This document shows, piece by piece, positions 8,027 through 17,569 of a stretch of DNA of 64,000 bases. The notes beneath the pieces are model-generated. The model did no database searches. It worked only from the letters and a program-made list of their open reading frames with translations, and was not told the DNA's origin. Source of the stretch: Hyphomicrobiales bacterium (GTDB lineage Bacteria > Pseudomonadota > Alphaproteobacteria > Rhizobiales > Devosiaceae). The position numbers and the translations under genes are program-made. The stretch lies in the NCBI GenBank assembly GCA_004144345.1, contig SEEL01000001.1, positions 124,001 through 188,000 of the forward strand. Reading direction: 5' to 3'. Within the stretch, counting starts at the first letter, position 1. Every line of letters starts with the position of its first letter.

Positions 8027-8437
8027 ATGGCCCTTTATGAGCATATCTATCTCGCCCGCCAGGACGTTTCGCCCCAGCAGGTCGAAGAACTGACCAACGC
8101 CCTCACCGAGGTGCTGGTCGCCGGTGGCGGCAAGGTCACCAAGAACGAGTATTGGGGCCTCAAGTCCCTCTCCTACCGCATCAAGAAGAACCGCAAGGCC
8201 CATTACAGCCTGCTCAACATCGACGCCCCGGCCCCGGCCGTTGCCGAGATGGAGCGCCAGATGCGCATCAATGAAGACATCCTGCGCTTCATGACCGTGC
8301 GCGTGGACGAGCTGGAAGAAGGCCCGTCGGCCATGCTGCAGAAGCGTGACCGTGACGACGATCGTCCGGGCGGTCGTCCGGGTGGCGGCGGCTTCGGCCG
8401 TGGCGACCGTGACTCGCGCCCGCCGCGTCGGTTCTAA
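8027..8437 (+). CDS. rpsF: 30S ribosomal protein S6
   Basis: S6 binds S18 on the 30S platform. The 136-aa product opens [22 protein letters not shown] and contains the conserved [20 protein letters not shown]. Residues beyond about 105 form a charged Arg/Gly/Asp tail ([19 protein letters not shown]), longer than E. coli S6 before modification and typical of this order. It is the first gene of the S6-S18-L9 operon. Confidence 0.98.
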   Translation: MALYEHIYLARQDVSPQQVEELTNALTEVLVAGGGKVTKNEYWGLKSLSYRIKKNRKAHYSLLNIDAPAPAVAEMERQMRINEDILRFMTVRVDELEEGPSAMLQKRDRDDDRPGGRPGGGGFGRGDRDSRPPRRF

Positions 8438-8456
8438 TCGAAGGGACACCCAGTAA

Positions 8457-8711
8457 ATGGCAATCAAAGACCTCACTACCTCGCAGGCCCGCCGTCCTTT
8501 CCAGCGCCGCCGCAAGACCTGCCCGTTCTCGGGCCCGAACGCGCCCAAGATCGACTACAAGGACGTGCGCCTCCTGCAGCGCTACGTTTCCGAGCGCGGC
8601 AAGATCGTGCCGTCGCGCATCACCGCCGTCTCGGCGCTGAAGCAGCGTGAACTGGCCCGCGCCATCAAGCGCGCCCGCTTCATCGGCATCATGCCCTACG
8701 CCGTCTCGTAA
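8457..8711 (+). CDS. rpsR: 30S ribosomal protein S18
   Basis: An 84-aa basic protein with the S18 signature around [20 protein letters not shown] and [20 protein letters not shown]. It binds S6 on the small subunit. It starts 19 bases after rpsF with AAGGGACACC upstream. The order rpsF-rpsR-rplI is standard in alphaproteobacteria. Confidence 0.98.
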   Translation: MAIKDLTTSQARRPFQRRRKTCPFSGPNAPKIDYKDVRLLQRYVSERGKIVPSRITAVSALKQRELARAIKRARFIGIMPYAVS

Positions 8712-8793
8712 GAGACGCTCTTGAATGTTGGGGTGGCGGATGGTCCGCCGCCTCTAACCGGCCCCTGAGCCGGGACAGCCAAAGGTACATCTC

Positions 8794-9366
8794 ATGAAAG
8801 TCATTCTGCTCGAGCGCGTCGGCAAGGCCGGCCACATCGGCGACGAAGTCACCGTCAAGGACGGCTTCGCCCGTAACTTCCTCCTGCCGCAGGGCAAGGC
8901 GCTGCGCGCCAGCGAAGCCAACCGCAAGCGGTTCGAGAACGAGCGCGCCTCGATCGAGAAGCGCAACGCCGACCGTCGCGAAGCCGCTGCCGGCATCGCT
9001 TCGGGCCTCAACGGCCAGACCGTCGTCATGATCCGCCAGGCGGGTGAGACCGGTCAGCTCTATGGTTCGGTCAGCTCGCGCGACGTCGCCGATGCGCTGG
9101 TCAATGCCGGCTTCACCGTCGCCCGTTCGCAGGTCGATCTCGCGGACCCGATCAAGACCGTCGGCCTCCACTCGGTGGCGCTGCACCTGCACGCCGAAGT
9201 CGCCGTGTCGGTCAACGTCAACGTGGCCCGTTCGGAAGACGAAGCCGCTCGCCAGGCCGCGGGTGAAGACCTCAGCGTCAACACCTTCGACGACGAAGCC
9301 GCCAGCGAATTCGCCGCCGGCCAGGCCGAAGCGGGTTCGGCTGCCGCCGACGCCTACGAAGAATAA
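8794..9366 (+). CDS. rplI: 50S ribosomal protein L9
   Basis: The 190-aa protein begins [19 protein letters not shown] with the N-terminal rRNA-binding domain ([15 protein letters not shown]), a long central helix, and a C-terminal domain. It is about 40 residues longer than E. coli L9 because of an acidic, Ala-rich tail ([26 protein letters not shown]), a common alphaproteobacterial trait. It closes the operon and is followed by a strong terminator. Confidence 0.98.
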   Translation: MKVILLERVGKAGHIGDEVTVKDGFARNFLLPQGKALRASEANRKRFENERASIEKRNADRREAAAGIASGLNGQTVVMIRQAGETGQLYGSVSSRDVADALVNAGFTVARSQVDLADPIKTVGLHSVALHLHAEVAVSVNVNVARSEDEAARQAAGEDLSVNTFDDEAASEFAAGQAEAGSAAADAYEE

Positions 9367-9388
9367 GCTCCCTTACCGGGAACAGTCC

Positions 9389-9416
9389 AAAGGGCCGGGA
9401 GCAATCCCGGCCCTTT
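9389..9416 (+). terminator. Rho-independent terminator of the rpsF-rpsR-rplI operon
   Basis: AAAGGGCCGGGA (9389-9400) and TCCCGGCCCTTT (9405-9416) pair perfectly over 12 bp with a GCAA loop, followed by TTGCTTT. It begins 22 bases after the rplI stop. The same loop and near-identical stem design recur at 63275-63298. Confidence 0.9.
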
Positions 9417-9433
9417 TGCTTTGGGAGGAGCGG

Positions 9434-9886
9434 ATGACTGATTTCGAGGACGTCCCGCCTGATCTTCAGATCGGTCCGTTGTCGCTGTGGACGGAGGGGC
9501 GCCTGCCGACGCCAACGTCCGACCCATGGTGGGTCGATGAGATTGTCTGCCGGTTGGTGATTGCGGACAGCGACAACAGCGCGCGGCTGCGCGGCGAGAT
9601 CCCGAGCCGGCATTTCGATGCCTTCCTGACCGCGCTGAGGCGCGCTCACGCCGACCTCTCCGGCGAGGCAATCCTCGATGGCAGCGATATGGGACTGATC
9701 CTGTCGGTCCGGACCGTCGCGACGGGGCACGCGACGATCGAGATGACGGTTCTCTTCACATCGCTGTGGCGCACGCCCCTCGTGGCCCGTGTCGACGCCG
9801 ACCAGAGCTATCTGCCGACCATGATCGCTTCCTGTCGCTCAATCCTCGAGCGCTTCCCTGTTCTGGCGCACCACGACCTGCTCTAA
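9434..9886 (+). CDS. Hypothetical protein
   Basis: A 150-aa soluble protein starting MTDFEDVPPDLQIGPLSLWTEG, with a good ribosome-binding site GGGAGGAG three bases upstream. The frame stays open upstream into rplI, but that stretch is antisense-like and starts inside rplI, so the ATG at 9434 is preferred. Composition is ordinary, with a Trp pair (DPWWVDEIVCRL) and an ARLRGEIPSRHFDAFL stretch that could bind a partner. No signal peptide or membrane segment is visible and no family was recognised. It follows the L9 terminator, so it probably has its own promoter. Confidence 0.7.
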   Translation: MTDFEDVPPDLQIGPLSLWTEGRLPTPTSDPWWVDEIVCRLVIADSDNSARLRGEIPSRHFDAFLTALRRAHADLSGEAILDGSDMGLILSVRTVATGHATIEMTVLFTSLWRTPLVARVDADQSYLPTMIASCRSILERFPVLAHHDLL

Positions 9887-9894
9887 CCCCGGGG

Positions 9895-10419
9895 CTAAGC
9901 CCGCCCTACCCCCATCCGCGCCAGCAGCTGGTCGCGGCGGACGAACTGGTGGTAGAGCGCGGCGCCGACATGCAGCACGAACAGCAGCAGCAGGATGCGG
10001 CTCATGATGCCATGGGCGACGCGCGGGATGAGGCCGTTGAAATCGGGCAGCGGCGCGCCGGCTAGCAGCGCCGGGATGGCGCCCGACAGAAGGATCGTCG
10101 TGATGCCGCTCGTCGCCATCAGGATGATGATCACATAGAACGCGGCATGGACGGCATGCGCCGCCAGTTGCTGCCAGCGCGGCTGGTCGGCAGGGAGCGC
10201 CGGGCGCTTGTCGGCCACCCACCACCAGACGAGGCGCAGCAGCGTCAGCAGGAAAACCAGATCGCCCAAGACGATGTGGGCGATCAAGAGGCCCGGGCTG
10301 GGCCCGGTATTGGCAAGCGTCAGTCCCGCCGCGAAGGTGAGGATCACCGCCAGCGCCGTCGTCCAGTGAATGGCAATCGCCATCGTGCCATAGCGTGTCG
10401 AACTGCTCTTCAAGCTCAT
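9895..10419 (-). CDS. Cytochrome b561 family membrane protein
   Basis: A 174-aa four-helix di-haem b cytochrome of the bacterial CybB type, passing electrons in the inner membrane. Candidate haem-ligand histidines are seen in AIAIHWTTA, LIAHIVLGD, LAAHAVHAAFY and VLHVGAALYHQF. The frame is open to 10473, but AAGGAG lies before the ATG at 10419, and the family N-terminus (RYGTMAIAIHW) fits that start. It diverges from a MarR-family gene across 70 bases holding two operator-like palindromes, so MarR probably controls it. Confidence 0.87.
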   Translation of the reverse strand: MSLKSSSTRYGTMAIAIHWTTALAVILTFAAGLTLANTGPSPGLLIAHIVLGDLVFLLTLLRLVWWWVADKRPALPADQPRWQQLAAHAVHAAFYVIIILMATSGITTILLSGAIPALLAGAPLPDFNGLIPRVAHGIMSRILLLLFVLHVGAALYHQFVRRDQLLARMGVGRA

Positions 10420-10457
10420 GTCGAAACTCCTTGCCTTCACGGCCCTTAGCGACATAC

Positions 10458-10489
10458 ATAGCTCACTATGCATCTCGATAGCAAGCTAT
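10458..10489. promoter_or_regulatory. Tandem palindromes, probable MarR operators
   Basis: ATAGCTCACTAT (10458-10469) and ATAGCAAGCTAT (10478-10489) are two copies of ATAGC-NN-GCTAT, one imperfect by a single base. They are exactly 20 bp apart, two helical turns, so bound dimers would sit on the same DNA face. The downstream copy overlaps the first possible start codon of the marR gene, and both lie in the divergent promoter with the cytochrome b561 gene. Confidence 0.65.
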
Positions 10490-10925
10490 GCAAATGACCT
10501 ATGAGCGTGGACGATCGGCGGGCTACCTCACCAATTGGGCAGCGCGGCTGTTCGTGCGCGCCATCGAGCGGCGGCTCACCGGCGGCAGTGCCGGGCCGAT
10601 GCCGGTGTTCTTCGCCCTGCTCAGCAGCGAGACAATGTCGCAGAAGGAGCTGGCGAATTGGGCCTCGGTCGAGCAGCCCACCATGGCCAACACGCTCAAC
10701 CGCATGGAGCGCGACGGCCTGATCGAGCGCACGCCCGATCCCCATGACGGCCGCAGCGCCCTCATCACCCTCAGCCGTGTTGGCCGCCAGCGCGCCGAAC
10801 AGGCGATGGCGGCGGCGGCCGAGGTGAATGGCCTCGCTCTCTCCGGGCTTACCCCCGCCGAGCGCGAGCTCTATTTCCAGTTGATCTACAAGGTCATCGG
10901 CAAGCTCGAAACCGACGAGCGCTAG
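10488..10925 (+). CDS. MarR family transcriptional regulator
   Basis: A 145-aa winged-helix regulator. The DNA-recognition region reads MSQKELANWASVEQPTMANTLNRMERDGLIERT, and the wing DPHDGRSALITLS has the conserved Asp-Arg-Arg-like pattern. It probably represses itself and the divergent cytochrome b561 gene. Two ATGs (10488 and 10494) are possible. Neither has a ribosome-binding site, and the first lies inside the operator, so a leaderless message starting at 10494 is plausible. The 3' end overlaps the convergent P-loop kinase gene by 4 bases. Confidence 0.88.
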   Translation: MQMTYERGRSAGYLTNWAARLFVRAIERRLTGGSAGPMPVFFALLSSETMSQKELANWASVEQPTMANTLNRMERDGLIERTPDPHDGRSALITLSRVGRQRAEQAMAAAAEVNGLALSGLTPAERELYFQLIYKVIGKLETDER

Positions 10926-11470
10926 CCGATCGCGGCCGACAGCGCCGCCACCCGCGCGCTCGGGCTGCCGCGCAATTCGAGCACCCGCGGTCCCGCTTCG
11001 AGCAGCCCGGTCGAATCATCGCGCAGCATGCTCTTCAGCCGCGCATCGACGCGGGCGCGCAGCTTTGGGAACTCGATCGTCGCGGCAATCTCGTCGGGCC
11101 GATGCAGCGGCAGGAACACCAGCAGGTCGAGCGCCGCCAGCGCCTGTTCGATGCGGCCCAGTTGGCGGCCCGTCGGCGACCAGTCGAAGCCCTGCCCCTC
11201 CGCCACCACTTCGAGATAGGCGATGAAGTCGAGCGGGCAGCGATCGAAGATCACATCGCCGTCGGTGGCGCGGGCCAGGATCATGCCGATGCTCGCCTCG
11301 AGCTGCTCTTCGAGATCGGGCACCGACACGCCATCGGCAAAGGGCACGCCGTTCTGCGCCAGCGCCCAATAGGGCTCGAGCTCGCGCTCATAGTGGCGGT
11401 GCCGGTCGACGAAATCGTCGATCAGCGTGGTTTTGCCGCTGCCATGCGTGCCGGTCACTGCGATGCGCAT
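10922..11470 (-). CDS. P-loop NTPase / AAA-type small kinase-like protein
   Basis: A 182-aa protein with a Walker A motif at residues 6-15 (VTGTHGSGKTTLIDDF) and a Walker B/DRC-like motif in DGDVIFDRCPLDFIAYL. This arrangement is seen in small nucleoside-kinase-like AAA_28 proteins. A substrate cannot be named. It is convergent with marR and divergent from dnaB, with its promoter in the same 190-base spacer as dnaB. Confidence 0.75.
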   Translation of the reverse strand: MRIAVTGTHGSGKTTLIDDFVDRHRHYERELEPYWALAQNGVPFADGVSVPDLEEQLEASIGMILARATDGDVIFDRCPLDFIAYLEVVAEGQGFDWSPTGRQLGRIEQALAALDLLVFLPLHRPDEIAATIEFPKLRARVDARLKSMLRDDSTGLLEAGPRVLELRGSPSARVAALSAAIG

Positions 11471-11538
11471 GTCGCCTTCTGCGACTCAGGCGAAAGAGGG
11501 CAAGGTCTGCCGCGACACATATGGCCACTGTTCAACAA

Positions 11539-11547
11539 TTATCCACG
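11539..11547 (+). promoter_or_regulatory. DnaA-box-like sequence upstream of dnaB
   Basis: TTATCCACG differs from the consensus DnaA box TTATCCACA only in the last base. It lies in the divergent dnaB promoter region, 113 bases before the dnaB start. The same nonamer occurs in both copies of the intergenic element at 40582 and 63606. Whether DnaA binds it is not known. Confidence 0.4.
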
Positions 11548-11659
11548 CTATTATCGAGACCGCACAAGCGTCGATGCCGAGTCGCGCCAGCAGCCTTGCG
11601 GCGGAGGCGGCCTGGGTTAATGAACGCTTAATTAAGGGACGGGGCAGAGACTCACAGGC

Positions 11660-13150
11660 ATGGCTGATTCCAATGTCGCGCGCATTCGTCCAGCGGACGA
11701 AAAGAGCTTCCGGCTCGCGCCGCACAACATCGAGGCCGAGCAGGCGCTGCTGGGCGCTATCCTCGTCAACAACGAGGCGTTTTATCGTGTCTCCGACTTC
11801 CTGAGCCCCGAGCATTTCTACGAGCCCGTACATCGCGAGATCTATGAGGTCGCCGGCAAGTTCATCCGCGCCGGCAAGGCCGCGACGCCGATCACCGTCA
11901 AGGGCTATCTGCCCGACCAGCTGACGGCCGAAATGACGATGCCGCAATATCTCGCGCGTCTCGCGGCCGAAGCCACCACCGTCATCAATGCCGGCGACTA
12001 TGGCCAGGCCGTCTACGATCTCGCCATCCGCCGCTCGCTGATTCAGATCGGCGAGGAGATGACCTCGGTTGCCTATGAATCCGATGTCGAGATGACCGCC
12101 CCCAAGCAGATCGAGGAAGCGGAAAAGTCGCTCTTCGATCTCGCCGAAAAGGGCCGCTATGATGGCGGCTTCCAGGGCTTCAACCAGGCGCTCACCGAAG
12201 CCATCAAGATGGCCGGCGAAGCGTATCAGCGTGACGGTTCGCTGTCGGGCGCCGCCACCGGCCTCCACGATCTCGACCGCCTGATGGGCGGCCTGCAGCG
12301 CTCCGACTTGATCATCCTCGCGGCGCGTCCCGCCATGGGCAAGACCTCGCTCGCCACCAACGTCGCCTTCCATGTCGCGCGCAACTGGAAGGGCGAAGTG
12401 ACGCCCGACGGCCACCGCAAGACCACCGATGGCGGACAGGTCGCGTTCTTCTCGCTCGAAATGAGCGCCGAACAGCTGGCGACGCGTATCCTCGCCGAGC
12501 AGGCCGAGATCTCGTCGTCCGACATCCGGCGCGGCAACATCCATGAGAGCCAGTTCGCGCGGCTGGTCGATGTGAGCAACATGCTCTCGAGCGTACCGCT
12601 CTATATCGACGACACCGGCGGCCTCGCCGTCAGCCAGCTCGCCGCCCGCGCCCGCCGCCTCAAGCGGCAGAAGGGGCTCGACCTGATCATCGTCGACTAC
12701 CTCCAGCTGCTCTCGGGCTCGGCCAAGAAGGCGAGCGAGAACCGCGTGCAGGAACTCACCGAGATCACCACCACGCTCAAGGCGCTGGCCAAGGAACTCG
12801 AAGTCCCCATCATCGCCCTTTCCCAGCTCTCCCGTCAGGTCGAAAACCGCGACGACAAACATCCGCAGCTTGCCGACCTTCGCGAATCCGGCTCCATCGA
12901 GCAGGATGCCGACGTGGTGCTCTTCGTGTATCGCGAAGAATACTACCTCAAGAACAAGGAGCCGAAGGAAGGCACGCCCGAACACATGAAGTGGCAGGAG
13001 GAGATGGACCTCGTGCATGGCCGCGCCGAAGTGATCATCGGCAAGCAGCGCCATGGTCCCACCGGCACCGTGCAGCTGAGCTTTGAGGCGCAGTTCACGC
13101 GGTTCGGCAATCTTGCCCGCGATGCCTATCTGCCGGAAAGAATGGAATGA
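11660..13150 (+). CDS. dnaB: Replicative DNA helicase DnaB
   Basis: Unwinds DNA at the replication fork as a hexamer. The 496-aa protein has the N-terminal DnaB domain (PHNIEAEQALLGAILV), then the RecA-like ATPase domain with Walker A AARPAMGKTS at 221-230, Walker B DLIIVDYLQLL, and the arginine finger region GKQRHGPTGTVQLSF at the end. No intein is present. The stop overlaps the alr start (ATGA), indicating coupling. It follows a 190-base spacer carrying a DnaA-box-like site. Confidence 0.98.
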   Translation: MADSNVARIRPADEKSFRLAPHNIEAEQALLGAILVNNEAFYRVSDFLSPEHFYEPVHREIYEVAGKFIRAGKAATPITVKGYLPDQLTAEMTMPQYLARLAAEATTVINAGDYGQAVYDLAIRRSLIQIGEEMTSVAYESDVEMTAPKQIEEAEKSLFDLAEKGRYDGGFQGFNQALTEAIKMAGEAYQRDGSLSGAATGLHDLDRLMGGLQRSDLIILAARPAMGKTSLATNVAFHVARNWKGEVTPDGHRKTTDGGQVAFFSLEMSAEQLATRILAEQAEISSSDIRRGNIHESQFARLVDVSNMLSSVPLYIDDTGGLAVSQLAARARRLKRQKGLDLIIVDYLQLLSGSAKKASENRVQELTEITTTLKALAKELEVPIIALSQLSRQVENRDDKHPQLADLRESGSIEQDADVVLFVYREEYYLKNKEPKEGTPEHMKWQEEMDLVHGRAEVIIGKQRHGPTGTVQLSFEAQFTRFGNLARDAYLPERME

Positions 13151-14280
13151 TGAACTCGCCCGCGATCGTCACCGGTTACGGCCCACGGCTCACCATCGAT
13201 CTCGGGGCGATCGTTCGCAATTGGCAGGCCCTCGACAAGGTCTCGCAGGGCGCCCTCACCGGCGCGGCGGTCAAGGCCGATGCCTATGGCACGGGCGCCA
13301 TCGCGGTCAGCAAGGCGCTGTTCGCGGCGGGCACCCGCTTCTTCTTCGTTGCGACACCCGATGAGGGCCTCGCCCTCCGCGCCGCCCTGCCCGAGAGCTA
13401 CATCTTCGTGCTCAACGGCCTGCCGCCCGGCTCCGCCCCGCTCTATGCCGCCGAACGGCTGATGCCGGTGCTCAATTCGCTGCCCATGCTCGAGGAATGG
13501 CTCGTCGCCTGCCTCGAAAAGAACGAGGCGCTGCCGGCGGCCCTCCATTTCGACACCGGCATGAACCGGCTCGGCTTCCGCATGGGCGAAGCCTCCATCG
13601 TCAAGCGCATGTGCGATGAAGTCGGCTACGCGCCGCAGATGGTGATGAGCCACCTCGCCTGCGCCGACCAGCCGCAGCATGAAAAGAACCGCGCGCAGCT
13701 GGCGCTGTTCAGCTCGATCACCGCGCAATTCCCCGGCATCCCGGCCTCGCTCGCCAATTCCGCCGCGACCATGACCAGCCGCGAGATGCACTTCCAGATG
13801 GTGCGCCCTGGAATCGCGCTCTATGGCGGCCGCGCCGTCAATGGCCGCAAGAATCCGATGGTCCCCGCCGTCATGCTCGAAGCACCGATCCTGCAGGTGC
13901 GCGAGTGCAAGACCGGCGAGAGCGTCGGCTATGGCGCCACCTACACCCTGTCGCGCGACAGCCGCATCGCCATCGTCGCCCTCGGCTATGCCGACGGGTT
14001 CCTGCGCGCCGCCAGTTCGACCAACCAGCGTGGCGGCGGCCGCGTCTTCGTGCGCGGCCATTACGCGCCCATCGTCGGACGTGTCTCGATGGACATGTTC
14101 GAGGTCGACATCACCGACCTCCACCATGACATTCCGGTCCCCGGCGAAATGGTCGAAGTGCTCGGCCCGCATGTCTCGGTCGACGACCAGGCCGACCCCG
14201 CCGGCACCATCGGCTACGAGTTCCTCACCAGCCTCAAGGGCCGCTACCCGCGCAGCTATGTGAACAGCGCCGAGGGCTGA
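13147..14280 (+). CDS. alr: Alanine racemase
   Basis: PLP enzyme interconverting L- and D-alanine for peptidoglycan. The 377-aa product has the PLP lysine Lys43 in GAAVKADAYGTG, the catalytic tyrosine Tyr262 in ESVGYGATYTLS, and the substrate-binding region IVALGYADGFLR. ATG codons at 13147 and 13150 are both possible; the first overlaps the dnaB stop by 4 bases. The dnaB-alr-radA order is common in Hyphomicrobiales. Confidence 0.97.
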   Translation: MMNSPAIVTGYGPRLTIDLGAIVRNWQALDKVSQGALTGAAVKADAYGTGAIAVSKALFAAGTRFFFVATPDEGLALRAALPESYIFVLNGLPPGSAPLYAAERLMPVLNSLPMLEEWLVACLEKNEALPAALHFDTGMNRLGFRMGEASIVKRMCDEVGYAPQMVMSHLACADQPQHEKNRAQLALFSSITAQFPGIPASLANSAATMTSREMHFQMVRPGIALYGGRAVNGRKNPMVPAVMLEAPILQVRECKTGESVGYGATYTLSRDSRIAIVALGYADGFLRAASSTNQRGGGRVFVRGHYAPIVGRVSMDMFEVDITDLHHDIPVPGEMVEVLGPHVSVDDQADPAGTIGYEFLTSLKGRYPRSYVNSAEG

Positions 14281-14395
14281 CGCCTCCCCTCCAGCCTGGC
14301 CGTCCTCGCCATCGACTGCGACGTTGTTCTCTTTTTGTTCTTGATCGGCCGATGCCCGCCGGGTAGAGATTCGCGCGTCCCATGGGAGGCGAGGA

Positions 14396-15055
14396 ATGGA
14401 GCAGCTGGCGCTCTTCGGCGATGCGGTGGGTCGCCCACCCCTGCCGCCGCCGCTGCTTGAGCGGGACGTGCTGTTCTACGCCCTGCTGCTCGGCCCGCAG
14501 CTCTGGCACCCCGCCTCGCGGCTGGTCACCGGCCTCCGCGACAAACACGGCCTCACTGGCCGCATGCGGCCGACCGACACCTTCCACATCTCGGTGCTGG
14601 GCTTTGGCTTCGCCGATGAGATCGCGCCGCAGGATGTTGAGCTTGCCATCAGCATTGCCGAGCGGACGCGCTTTGCGCCCTTCGAGCTCGCCTTCGACCG
14701 GATCGAAAGCTTGGCCCGTCGCCGCCGGAAGGCCGATGCCGTGCCACTGCTGCTTGCCGCCGGCGCCGGCAGCCAGGAGATCACCGCCCTCGCCGCCCGC
14801 CTCACCAATTCGATGATCGGCCATGGCATGCGGCCGCGCCGGCTCAAGCCGAGCCCGCCAAATCTCGCCTTGCTCGATGATGTCGTCCGCGTGCCGCCCA
14901 CCCTCCTCGATCCATCGCTGCGTATCGAAGTGGCCGGCTTCTCGCTTATCCGCGCGCATGCCGGCGCGGGTCGCTACACGGTCCTGTGGTCGCCCGATGC
15001 CCCTAGGCCGGACGATCGCCCAGCCGTTCGTTCCGCCACACCGGCACGCGCTTGA
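14396..15055 (+). CDS. 2'-5' RNA ligase / phosphodiesterase-like (2H family) protein
   Basis: A 219-aa protein resembling the 2H phosphoesterase superfamily, which acts on 2'-5' or cyclic phosphates of RNA. The first motif is HISVLGFGF (His at about residue 64). The second His-x-Thr/Ser motif expected in the C-terminal half is not clear; PSPPNLALLDDV stands where FxPHxTL would be. The enzyme may therefore be altered or inactive. GGGAGGCGAGG precedes the ATG. The last 53 bases overlap the convergent zinc-ribbon gene, so the true C-terminus lies antisense to it. Confidence 0.7.
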   Translation: MEQLALFGDAVGRPPLPPPLLERDVLFYALLLGPQLWHPASRLVTGLRDKHGLTGRMRPTDTFHISVLGFGFADEIAPQDVELAISIAERTRFAPFELAFDRIESLARRRRKADAVPLLLAAGAGSQEITALAARLTNSMIGHGMRPRRLKPSPPNLALLDDVVRVPPTLLDPSLRIEVAGFSLIRAHAGAGRYTVLWSPDAPRPDDRPAVRSATPARA

Positions 15056-15347
15056 TGTGACTGAGGCGCCGGATCACGAGACGGCCCACGGCGGCCTCCT
15101 CCTGCGGGCGCAGCTTCACCTCGATGGCGTCGCTGTCGCCGCATTTCGAGCAGGGAAAGGGCGGCGGGATGAAGCAGTCGCGTCCCGGATCGAGCACCTG
15201 CAGCAGGTCGGACGCGAGAAACAGCACCGGCGGCCGGAAGCAGCGCAGGCAGCGCAGGCTGAGGATCTGGCCCTGGCTCGCCGCCTCCCGCAGCGTGTAG
15301 CGGTTCGACGGAATGGCGAGATTCTTGAGATGATGCGGCGTCGGCAT
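15003..15347 (-). CDS. Small zinc-ribbon-like hypothetical protein
   Basis: A 114-aa protein with two CxxC pairs, LRCLRCFRP and FPCSKCGDSD, spaced like a zinc ribbon, then a basic C-terminus (RLVIRRLSHIKRVPVWRNERL). It could bind RNA or DNA or structure a small complex, but no function is recognised. ATG at 15347 is preferred over an upstream TTG at 15359. It sits head-to-head with radA, sharing an 82-base promoter gap, and overlaps the preceding plus-strand gene tail to tail by 53 bases. Confidence 0.65.
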   Translation of the reverse strand: MPTPHHLKNLAIPSNRYTLREAASQGQILSLRCLRCFRPPVLFLASDLLQVLDPGRDCFIPPPFPCSKCGDSDAIEVKLRPQEEAAVGRLVIRRLSHIKRVPVWRNERLGDRPA

Positions 15348-15429
15348 GATCGCCCACAATGTTCACTATTCGTTCTTGCCTGCAAGCCTATCATCGCCTA
15401 AGCATATTCATCGCTCCCGGAACATCCTC

Positions 15430-16824
<1,395 letters not shown>

Positions 16825-16941
16825 CGCCGCAATTTCCTCATGCTTTCCGTGCACATCCGCCCTGCCGGGCGCCACGCGGCTTGGCATCGTTGGCATTAGC
16901 GGCTAAACGGTCACGCAAAGCGGCTCTGGGATCGGTCAAGC

Positions 16942-17553
16942 ATGAGTTTCACTGGTGTGGACGTCGGCGTTGCCGTCCTCGTTCTGATTTCGGCGATCCT
17001 GGCGACTGCGCGCGGTTTCACCCGCGAAGTCCTGTCGCTGGCGACCTGGGCCGGTTCGGCCGCTATCGCGGCCTACATGTATTTCAACCACTCCGACATC
17101 GCGGCGCAGTATTTCAGCGAGCCGCTGGTCGCGACGGGTGTCACGGTGATCGGCAGCTTCCTCGTGGCGCTGATCATCCTCCATCTGCTGACCATGTGGA
17201 TCGGCGACCTCGTGGTGGATTCGCGCGTCGGCCCGCTCGACCGCACCCTCGGCTTCGTCTTCGGCGCCGCCCGCGGCATCCTGATCTGCGTCGTCGCCGC
17301 GGTGTTCGCCAATTTCCTCCTCGGCCCCGATGAGCGCCTGCCGCCGATGCTGCGCGACGCCAAGAGCCTGCCGCCGCTGATGAGCGCGGGCGACTACATC
17401 ATCGGCCTGCTCCCCGAGGATATCGAGAAGCAGTTCACCGATTTCCTCGATCGCCGCGGCCAGGTCGACACCGGCCCCGATGACACCAACCCGGAGGACG
17501 GCACGACGCCGCCCGCCGACATCTCCTCGAGTGAGCCCGCGCCCAGCGCGTGA
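16942..17553 (+). CDS. cvpA: CvpA family membrane protein
   Basis: A 203-aa inner-membrane protein with four hydrophobic segments in the first 135 residues and a Pro/Asp/Glu-rich cytoplasmic tail. The N-terminus (GVDVGVAVLVLISAILATARGFTREV) and the central loop VGPLDRTLGFVFGAARG match the CvpA family, named for colicin V production, with links to envelope integrity. It lies immediately before purF, as in many proteobacteria including E. coli. Confidence 0.93.
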   Translation: MSFTGVDVGVAVLVLISAILATARGFTREVLSLATWAGSAAIAAYMYFNHSDIAAQYFSEPLVATGVTVIGSFLVALIILHLLTMWIGDLVVDSRVGPLDRTLGFVFGAARGILICVVAAVFANFLLGPDERLPPMLRDAKSLPPLMSAGDYIIGLLPEDIEKQFTDFLDRRGQVDTGPDDTNPEDGTTPPADISSSEPAPSA

Positions 17554-17569
17554 CCTGAAAGGCAGGAGC

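Noticed and set aside
9044-9433. N-terminal extension of the hypothetical gene at 9434 into rplI
   Set aside because: The extension lies inside rplI in a wrong frame and is Arg/Pro/Ser-rich. GGGAGGAG before 9434 gives a better start.
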